Shown: one piece after another, positions 55,601-64,000 of the stretch
Position numbering within the stretch: position 1 is the stretch's first letter
Layout of the letters: each line of letters begins with the position of its first letter
From: Tigriopus japonicus
Taxonomy: Eukaryota; Arthropoda; Copepoda; Harpacticoida; Harpacticidae
Length of the DNA stretch: 64,000 bases
Direction: 5' to 3'
Assembly (NCBI GenBank): GCA_010645155.1
Contig: CM021316.1
Span: forward strand, 9,776,561-9,840,560
Program-made: the position numbers and the translations under genes
The notes under the pieces: generated by a model
The model's database searches: none
Told to the model about the DNA's origin: nothing
Seen by the model: the letters and a program-made list of their open reading frames with translations, nothing else

Positions 55601-58600
55601 ACATCACATTTGAATGGCTTGGGATAACTTTTGAAATATCATTTGAGCTTGAAGTTTGAAAAAGTCAAGATGAACTCGACTTTTTATTGTGATTTAGATC
55701 CAAAATTAACCAGTCATCGATAAAAGAAGCTCTTGATTTTATAACAAGATACAAAAAAATACTAAAAAACCTCTTTTCGTTCATATTTTTTTATGGCGAA
55801 TTTAAAAGTTGTTCTTTGGTTCCTAAAAAAAAATATTGTTCAAAGACATCAGTTTGGGAAACCATAATATAACCCCTGATTATAATACATAGTAGTATTG
55901 GGCTAAAGTAGGTGTAAAATATCAGTTAAAAAGGCCGGGAAATTTATATACCTGTCGTGAATCACGGGAAATCTCAGATCAAATCTCTGGCACAAATCGA
56001 GCAAGTGATCGGTTTCTTCTCGTGTCCAACCTTCACACTCAAGATGGTTGGTGTACTCCATATCTGTGTAGGTGGGCATCTCAAGTCTCTTGTTGAACCT
56101 GAAGAGAAATAAAAACATGACTGCTATTTTTCAGCCTTAAGAGACAATTTGGACCTCCATACTCATACACTACAGAGAAAATAGTTCCGGTAGATGTTTC
56201 ATTAAAGACGTTATTTGGAAAAAAAATGAGACACGTCGGTCAGATTTGTTCTAATTGGCATCAAAGACTTCCATATTTCTGAAATCAGCATTGTTGGTTG
56301 TCGAAAATGGAGAAAAACAGTAATACTTATTCACAAAGTTGCAGAGTATTAAAAAGCAAAGAATTATCTTTGCATGTTAAGTTGACTTTGGATTGGATTC
56401 AAAAACTTGAGAACTATTCTGGAGTTGGATAAAACTCCAATTTGAAAATGACTCCAACCATTTTTCACTCTGAAAAATGTGACATGGGTTTGTCACATGG
56501 GTCAAAAAATTAGGAAAATCTAGAGACACTCAGAGCCCTGAGATGTGAGGGGTTGAGATTGATTTTGATGAAGTCAAGAGATTTGCCACATTTTGGTTTG
56601 GCTTTAATACCCATTCGGCTGTAAACTTCTCAAAGTAGGCACAATGCTGATTTAAAGGCTCACTCCAGTCAATGCCTGATTCCTTATTCTAAAGTACAAA
56701 ATATGCAGTTTTACACATTTTAGCAATTATTGTTGGTTTATTGTTTCATCCACTCATGGCACTTATCAAGCATATAAAGACTTTTGGAATTGTTTGGGTA
56801 AAAAAGTGTGACCTAACAAAAAAGAAAGAGTAAAAGAGCACAAAATTCACTCAGTCTTAGGACCCGATCTCATTTCCGTATCAATTTGACAACCCCTCCT
56901 TGGACTTCCGCAAAACTATGCAGCACAACATATGCCACTAAAAACTATCTGCTTTACAACGCTTTTATGTGACCCCCTTTCCGTTTTACTGGTCAAAATG
57001 TGGAGGGACTCTTTATTTGCAAACAAAAAGCAAAAGGTGCTTATGCAGCAACCCTGCACACAGATATCTACAGATACGACAAACTGCTGTGTTTTGAAGG
57101 ACAACTAGCAGTTGTAGAAGAGAAAAGGTTGCATGAAACATCGAAAAATCGTAGGATTTCTGTAGAGTATTTGCCCAGTATGTCCAAAAACTATTGAACT
57201 ATAACACATGATTCTTGTTTGGACAAACTTGATTGTCAGCTGTGACTGAATGCTCTGAAATAGCAATCAGTGATTTGCCCTTCAAAATGAACTTTTGTCC
57301 AGCTTAGTATGGCATATCTTTTCATATCTGTGAACCTGCATGTCTCTGAAATATTAACGTCTCTTAGAAAACCTGTTTCAGACTTTCAGTTTTATCCTTT
57401 TAATCTCTCAAACGTCCTCTATCATCGACAGTGTGAACTATTTGCTCCTATAACTGTGGACCGGCATAGACGCATGTACAGTACGTGTTAGATCGCCGAC
57501 TTACTTGGCAAAAGGGTACTCTTTGCCTTCATCTTGACTTCGCCGCCAATGGTAGAGGACCAGACTGTCTTTTCTGGCGGGGTTCGTGAAGGGCATCCAT
57601 TTCCACGGACGCACTTTTCGCATGCCAAGTTTGGCCTTTACGGACTTGTACCCTTGATCTGATGGAGAAAAGAAAAGGGTTATTCCTATCCGTTTGGCCA
57701 CTAAACGTCAGTTGTGGGTTGAGGATTGTTTAATGGCTACACCGAAATCTTTTCTTCCTTTCATTTTATAATAACATTGAAGTCTCAAAAACCTGCGAGG
57801 AAAAACCAATTTATTTCAATATTTTAAGGCAGATACCCCACAGAATTGAGTGGTAGAAGCGTTAAAAAGATGGCATATTGTACTAAATTTTGCCATTGCT
57901 AAACATTCTTCAAGCATTTACTTCCACCCTTTTTGAGCCCTTTTAACGCTCTCCCGCTCCTAAAGCGACTCCATACTAGCTTCTAGATAGGAAATGTCTT
58001 GGTTTAAAATTTTATTAAATAACATCCTAATTGGCTTAAAATGCGCTTGAAGCCAAAATTACAAGTATACTTGCTACACATTTTGACTCAACATAAGGTA
58101 TAAGTTTTATGTCTAGAGATGCATGCTTCAAGCATACTTCATCCATAGCTTTCCAACCCTTTCTAGACTGCATTATTTCATGTCAAATGTAACCTGAAGT
58201 TTAGGCAAATAATGCTTTATCAAGCTAAAACACATCTGAACTCAAACTTCACGAAGCTCATGGGAAAGAAGCGTCAACTTGCTCCAGTTGTTGGTCTTTT
58301 TTGAAGTTGCTTCTGTGTACCGTTGTTGGTGCCATCATCAAACAAGGAAGTTCAAGCTCAAACAAAATTTGATTTTGCAATCAGATGAAATATATCATGT
58401 TCCTATCAATAAATTAAGTCATCATTTTGCATAATACGTAGTGCTCAAGATATTACTTTCATTTTTGTGGTGTCAAAGGCTCCAATTGGCTACATTTTTT
58501 CCTCTTGTGCTTCTTAATATGTTGTACTTTTTTGAAGCTTCACATAAAAATCATTTGTCGCTAGGGTTAAAGTTGCCGTTCCTTTCCCAAAAGCTTCTCT

Positions 58601-58963
58601 TTTCAAGACTACAAGTATGCTTGCATTGTGCTACTACTACGCAGACAGAACATATGAGCTACAAGAGTAATTGAATGGTCCTACTTAGAAACCAAAAGTA
58701 ATCTGATAAGACTGACCTAGACCTCGATTCGAGTCTGTGGGCACAATCGGAGGAGCATCTTTACTGTCATTGTACAAGAGATTGTAAAGCTCTCTGGCCA
58801 TGCCCTCGGGTCTCTTGGGAGCTAGCTCCTTTTTGCCCGATTTTCGGGGACGATCCATGGCCAGGATCATCTCCTTGGTCACCATGGATCCGCCCCCTTC
58901 CATGGGTGGGCCGCTTAATGGGCCTAAACCCATGATTTCGCGCACATCCGCTGAAGAAGCCAT
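52651..58963 (-). CDS. DMAP1: DNA methyltransferase 1-associated protein 1 (DMAP1/SWC4)
   Basis: Six exons (58717-58963, 57505-57658, 55952-56098, 55127-55316, 54588-54867 and 52651-53090) join in agreeing phases to give 485 residues, against 467 in human. The N-terminus MASSADVREIMGLG is close to the human start. The conserved block KVRPWKWMPFTNPARKDSL and HWRR follow, then the SANT-like domain (ETDHLLDLCQRFDLRFPVIH and on). Next come ERKRKRQLEKLYNR, a coiled KREREKKTQDLQKLI segment, a Ser/Lys-rich linker (about 275-315), AGIKFPD, and the conserved RSQRMKLPQSVGQKK...FNELRSDLVLLYELK domain. The protein is a nuclear subunit of the TIP60/NuA4 acetyltransferase and SRCAP remodelling complexes. 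The long Ser run in the linker and an hAT-like MITE in the last intron (53628-54208) are special to this copy. Confidence 0.97.
53628..54208. mobile_element. hAT-like MITE, 581 bp, in the last DMAP1 intron
   Basis: The left end TAGAGACCAGATCTGAAAT and the right end, reading TAGAGACTGGATTTGAAAT in reverse, are inverted repeats. The flanks CTTATAAC (53620-53627) and CTTATAAA (54209-54216) match in 7 of 8 bases. The interior is AT-rich and non-coding. The ends resemble those of 9273-10397 and 39021-39486. Confidence 0.75.
56102..57500. other. DMAP1 intron 2
   Basis: No nested gene or repeat pair is seen in this 1.4-kb intron. The short frames (for example 57000-57197) are unsupported. Confidence 0.5.
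57660..58716. other. DMAP1 intron 1
   Basis: It is AT-rich, with no nested gene or clear repeat. Confidence 0.5.
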
Positions 58964-61604
58964 TCTAATCTTTACTTGGAAGGCTTGTTTGTTATGAACG
59001 TTGATGGAGAAAGTTTGGAATCTTCAGTGTTGCCAAATTTCGAAGACGGTTTTGGATCTGAAAAGGCGGGGTAAAAGGTCTTGTGAACAAATGATGCTTA
59101 AATAACATGTGCCTAAAATAAATGTGCATTAGTAATATATGACTAAAAATTGCATATGCCTAACATTAAACAAAAAAGAATGGAATAAAAACCCCACTAG
59201 ATTCAAAGAAAAAAGCGTGATTGCGCTTTAAGATTGTCTTCATAAATTCTAATTTCTAGCACCACCTTGTATTATTGTTATGCTTTCTGATCGGGTCCCA
59301 CCAAGTTCATCATTAACCAAAATGTCCAACAATTTGGAGACTAGCTTGCATCAAAAATCTTTGAAAAATCGAGAACTGACAAGTTTTGTAGAAAATGCAT
59401 GTTTACGTATACTAGTTTTGAGTTTGATTTGCCTTTTTTCATGTTTAAGTCTTCTGTTTGACTGATTTTAGTGTGAAATAAACGAGATTTTGAACCCAAC
59501 AAGGCAAGAACAAAAATATTGAGAGCAGAATTTACTTTGATTTTTACCCTCAAGAACTATCTTTTTAGATGAAACTGTAAAATGTGATGACATCGCAATA
59601 CTTTATGATGAATTCGTTATTGATTGTTTTTCAATCACAAGCAATTGTCATCATTTTTTTTTTTTTTAAATAAGAACTGGCAAAATGTAAAAAATGCATG
59701 TTTACGTATGCTAGTATTGAATTGAATTGCCTTTTTCATGTTTAAGTCATGTCTTTGGCTAAAACAAAGTTTCATCTTAGAAACCATTTTTGGATGAAAT
59801 AGATCATCTTTTAGTCAAATTTCAGTGCAATTGTTTAAGGGCTTAAGGCTAAAGACAGTAAATTTTGTCCAAGTACACAACATGTCTTGTTTCCAAACGC
59901 TGCAAAGGCTACAAATTCTTCTCCGCAAATTTGCCCTTTTTGTAATGAAACTGGAAACACTGAAGCGAGCCCAAGCCTCTGCAAAATAAACAGCTGACCA
60001 AGCAGTCAGGGACGCCAAGATATGAAACAAAAAAGGTCTCATTAATTTCAAAAAAAAGTTTCTAATAAGTTTCTTTCTTTTTTTTTGATGAGAGAAAGGG
60101 GTCGACTTATGTGTAAGAAACATTCTTACTTAAGAATACAGCAGTATATAGTGTACATACGGATACAAAAAGCTACGATAAGTTAAAACAGTTGTATGAG
60201 TTCGTTTTTGCATTTCATGCTCGGTACTTTGTCTTATTAACGTAATGGAGAGCCCAGAAGTACATTGCATTTTACTTTATACAATTTAAGTACTACTGAA
60301 CTATTTACGTACTAACGTACTTATCATTTGAAGGACACTTTTCGTTCAAGGGTCAATTGGACTTTTACTTTCTTTTTAGTTGGCCTCCCTGAATTACGAA
60401 TGCTCATGAGGGCCAAGAAAATATGTTAGAAATATCCATCTTTTATTTGCGTTTCATGCTATATTGAAGTTCAACAAAAAGGTAAATTCAATGTTATGTT
60501 TGATAAAACACCGATAATTTCCAACTAAAACTTCTTTTCATTCGCTAACAGGATATGTGCATGAAATAATAAAAGGCGAGTGTCGTTTTATTTCCTTGCC
60601 AGTGTGACCAAACCTCTGAAATGTTGCAAAAATCAAAAGAATATTGCGATACCTTACGTCCAACAATTAACTGTGTAATCAATTGAAGTTTTGATGACTT
60701 CAATGACCACATGAATTCAAGAAAATAAATCAAAGAAGAACCAGTAATGACATATTTTTTCCAACAATCGTGTTTGATTTCAAATTGTGTTTATCCAGTT
60801 TGTTCTTTAATCCCATCCAATCTGTTTTTGCGGGTTACAGTTACACAACAGCACAAGATTGGATGTTTTCCTCCTAAAACATTCTTTTATCTCAAATATT
60901 GTTGTGGATATAAATGACTCCCTTGGTGCTTGCAAAGAGAAAAAAAGTGCCCTTGATGCCTAAGTACTTGTCAGTGGGGAAATATTTATACTTTTTAAAA
61001 TTCTACCGATACTTTTTCGTATCCCCTAATCTCTATCATCATTGTCAAAGAATTTTTGCTCTACATACAATTTGCCATGGGCTTTTTTGGGGGAGGGGCA
61101 GATTTTTTAATACCGCTACAAGGAATGGGATTCCCTGTGTGACTTTGGTTTGACTTCTGTATTAATTATTTCCTGCAACTGCGAAATTCCTTCTTCATTA
61201 TAAATAAAACAACCACTAACTTTTTTAAGCAGCATTGATTTACTATGAAAATGATAAGATTCGCCTTAACGGACAAAGAAGTAATATATGAATCATGAAA
61301 CAAATAGAACAGTCACACACATTTCATCAAATTGATCAAATAAAACATGTAAATTCATGATAACATTATTGTAATTAGCGTATTTGCCTCTTGACTGAGC
61401 ATTCAAGTAAAAAATTTATTTTGCCAAATAGTACCTTCAATAAAAGAACTATTTTTGTGTTTGTGTATAAAACCATTCATTCTATTGAATTCAATTACTT
61501 TTGCAGAACAAGAGTTTTAATGTCTGCTGTCACATCTCTCTTTTGTTTGTTGGAGTTTTGGACACCTCAACCTACAATCCACAACTCCTAGTCCCTTTAT
61601 ACCA
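58964..61604. other. Intergenic region between divergent DMAP1 and CSE1L
   Basis: No gene is recognised. The regulatory regions of DMAP1 should lie just above 58963, but no TATA box or known element could be named there. Confidence 0.5.
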
Positions 61605-62312
61605 GGCATCGACAACCAGTGGGCCGCGGCCCACATGTGAGCATAAATAGTGGGCCCACGAGCCATCACTAGCATTATACTCTTGGGCCCAAAGTAATTG
61701 GCCAAAAGAAGTAATAGAGTTTGTGAACAATTCCAAATCTAGTGGAATTTAGCCCTTTTATCCTCATATCTGTGCTGGTCAGGTAGGCCAAAGTGCAGAG
61801 GAACAGTAGGGTAGCCAAACTGAGAAGATAAGCGAGTGCTCGGTGCGGTGGTTTGTTAAACCTAGTCGAGAAATAAATGCGTATAAATCTCTAAAGACAG
61901 TTATGTCAAGTGACTTTACTTAAAGCTAATGTTTTGGTTAGGATAATATACTTTTGCATACTTAAGATGACAATTAAAAAATGAGTACCAATATGTGATT
62001 GACTTTAAGCTTTTACCTCCCTTTTGTTTGTCTCCACTTATGGGGGGAAATTGTTTCACCGATATATTTAGTTCACATTCTCTATTGACAATGAATGGCA
62101 ACGGCTTGAAAACTCCAACAAAAACAGAACTCCAAAAGTCAAATTCAAGAGACATAATATAGAAACAGTACACATATTTTTTCCCTGAGACTCCTTAAAA
62201 TAAATCTCCTCCTCCTCCTTTAAAGCTCTTTGATCGTTCATATGTAGTCCCCTTAACCTTCCAACGGCTATTTGGTGGGCCTTGACATAAAAACGGTTAC
62301 CGACCTCCGTTT
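61605..62312 (-). mobile_element. Split or enlarged copy of the 23398-type MITE
   Basis: Bases 61605-61700 match one half of the 23398-23636 element in reverse (CAACC, GGGCCCAC words, ATAGTGGGCCCACGAGCCAT) and 62218-62312 match the other half (CTTTGATCGTTC, CTATTTGGTGGGCC, CGGTTACCGACC). About 500 unrelated bases separate the halves. Either something was inserted or this is a longer family member. Confidence 0.6.
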
Positions 62313-62479
62313 CAAACAAACCTCGTCACCCTGGTTGGCTCCAACAACATTCAAGTCGTGCCTCGGTGTTTACCTCGTCGAGTTTCAAATCTCAGCTGAC
62401 TCGAGTATCTAACCGCCGCCTATCCCTACTCAATTCTTACCTCATTATTTCATTCAACTCAATCGGAAAAAATCACAAA

Positions 62480-62710
62480 ATGGAGCTGAACGAGGCCACT
62501 TTGCGCGACTTGTCGGCCACTTTATCGCAAACTTTGAGTCCGGATCGCTCGGTTCGGACTCAAGCCGAGACCAATTTGCACTCTTTGGCCGCTCAACGCG
62601 GTTTCCCGCTGGTTTTGCTGTCTTTGTTGGACCAGAATCAAGTGGATTTGCAAGTGAGAGTAGCCGGGGCCATTCACTTCAAGAACCTCATCAAAGCCAA
62701 TTGGAAAGTG
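62480..62710 (+). CDS. CSE1L: Exportin-2 (CSE1L/CAS), first coding exon only
   Basis: The exon encodes 77 residues starting MELNEATLRDLSATLSQTL and ends at GTAAGG in phase 0. It matches the N-terminal importin-beta-like HEAT region of exportin-2: a helix with TLSPDRSVRTQAE, then PLVLLSLLDQNQ, then AGAIHFKNLIKANW, as in the animal orthologues. CSE1L carries importin-alpha back from the nucleus to the cytoplasm with RanGTP. The remaining exons lie beyond the window; no second exon was found by 64000. The gene is head to head with DMAP1. Confidence 0.93.
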
Positions 62711-64000
62711 GTAAGGAAGAGCACAGAAAAGACAGATCAGATCAGCTTCAAAATGGATGGATTTTTGATGGAAGAGAACGGACATGATGGAGATAAATGG
62801 CAATGAGATAATCCCAAGGTGGCCTAAAGGCCAATGATCTATGAGGGCATCATTGAGTTGGAGCTTGTAGACTAAAAATATGTCGGTAGATATCAGGATG
62901 GAACTGAGATGAAATCCCTGAAAAGATGGAAGCAAAATGAGGATAATAAAGCCTCTGGATTTGAGTGGCTGATTGATGACTCGGGCTACATATTGCATGA
63001 AAATGTTCTTTATTGCACTTTTTCCCCTTTGATTCATTTTTATTTTTTCGTTTTTTTATAGATTTGATATTTTTACTATAATACGAATTCAATTTAGTCC
63101 CAATGATCCCACGGGTTTGAACGTTTTGCCTGTTCTTGTTGCATTTTTTGGCGGTTTTATTTGATTTCAAACGAAAAACAAAATGAAACTTCTAGAATGG
63201 GGAGGAATTTCTCTCATTATGGGAATTTAGGAAATTGTCCTTACTTAATAATTCCGTGTCTCCTTCCTACGAAAATTGCCAAAAAAGTGTTGTGATGATT
63301 GAGAGAGATCAAATTATATTCAATTCTGGAAGTCCGTACTTCACCTTTTAAACAACTGAAAAAATCGTACGGAATAGGTTTTTACCTCCAAACTTTATTT
63401 GTCACAACTAAGTTTTGATCACCTTAAAAGTGGGAGAAGTTTTGGGTTTTCATGACAAATGTCTCTAAAATGGTCTTTTTGGAAGGATTCGGACTAAAAG
63501 CCTTATGACTCCCAATTTTTCCAATGCAAGTGGGTCTAGACAGAAACACTCCTGTTATTTAGATTCTTTAGTTCATTCGCAATTGATCTTAACCAAAATA
63601 AATCACGCACAATTTGAATAAAGTAGTTTCCCTGATTTTGTTTCAAAAGAATGCAAATTGATAAACATCTATATTACAAAAAATGAAGTTTTGTGTGTAC
63701 TTTTTTATAATCACAACTTCTCACTACAACCTAAAAAGTAGATTCCCCTATTTTTTGTCTTTCAAATCGTGCCTTCAATCGGATACCAATTTTTTTTTAT
63801 TGTTATTTAACAAGAAAAATTGACAACCTTTTTGTTTTAATGTCTGATTTAACTTTATTGGGTCTGAAAAATGCGAAAATAAGTTGTTAAGCCCCCAAAA
63901 AAGTTTATTTTAGGCCAGAATGGCTAAAAAATGTTTTTTTTGGGTTTTAAGTATAAACGTTTGAATTCTCGTTCATAAGTAGTATAGCTAATGAAGTGGC
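62711..64000. other. First intron of CSE1L (partial)
   Basis: AT-rich sequence without a recognisable second exon. The minus-strand frames at 62522-63170 are antisense to exon 1 or of low complexity. Confidence 0.6.

Noticed and set aside
62522..63170. 171- and 106-codon minus-strand frames
   Set aside because: The first is antisense to CSE1L exon 1; the second is Lys/Asn-rich low complexity in the intron.
1..64000. CRISPR array, operons or bacterial genes
   Set aside because: No regular spaced repeats with unique spacers and no prokaryotic gene order; the genes are split by spliceosomal introns.

Overview
The window looks like nuclear DNA of an arthropod, most likely a crustacean such as a copepod. 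This is inferred from spliceosomal introns with GT-AG borders, chitin-metabolism genes, an ionotropic-receptor-like channel, animal orthologues (DMAP1, CSE1L, GFAT), eukaryotic tRNA genes, a 7SL RNA gene and many non-coding transposon copies in AT-rich spacers. The species cannot be fixed from sequence alone. Gene models below were built by hand from splice sites, reading phase and family knowledge; no database search was run.

Layout. Bases 1-10.4 kb hold no convincing host gene but several transposon remains: a 5'-truncated LINE, MITEs, a complete 457-bp LTR element without coding capacity (TRIM type, identical LTRs) and a 1.1-kb non-autonomous hAT-like element. From 10.5 to 18.4 kb lies a tandem duplication carrying two intronless chitin-deacetylase-like genes on the minus strand, each with a conserved TATA/AGGTCA promoter block. 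From 18.7 to 22.9 kb is a Kelch-type gene on the minus strand whose large intron holds a hAT-like element with an 8-bp target duplication. From 23 to 31 kb there are MITEs, an AT-rich minisatellite and doubtful coding fragments.

From 31.4 to 34.1 kb is an eight-exon glutamine:fructose-6-phosphate aminotransferase gene (+), followed by a two-exon ionotropic-receptor-like gene (35.3-37.3 kb, +) and a small secreted acidic Cys-containing protein (37.6-38.1 kb, -). From 41.6 to 44.7 kb is a Pol III gene cluster: tRNA-Trp, tRNA-Met, intron-containing tRNA-Leu(CAA), tRNA-Arg(UCU), tRNA-Leu(UAA) and a full-length 7SL (SRP) RNA gene. The 7SL gene lies antisense inside an intron of a seven-exon gene of unknown function (43.8-47.2 kb, -) that has a faintly kinase-like C-terminal half. 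After a repeat-bearing spacer come the six-exon DMAP1 gene (52.7-59.0 kb, -) and, head to head with it, exon 1 of CSE1L (62.5 kb, +), which runs out of the window.

Functional links. GFAT starts the hexosamine pathway that supplies UDP-GlcNAc for chitin, and the deacetylase-like pair would act on chitin outside the cell. The LTR element has a primer-binding site that matches 15 of 15 bases of the 3' end (with CCA) of the tRNA-Leu(UAA) encoded in this window. The most unusual items are the TRIM element, the nested 7SL gene, the group of hAT-like MITEs with 8-bp duplications, and the duplicated deacetylases with a conserved nuclear-receptor-type promoter site and a Cys-rich tail.
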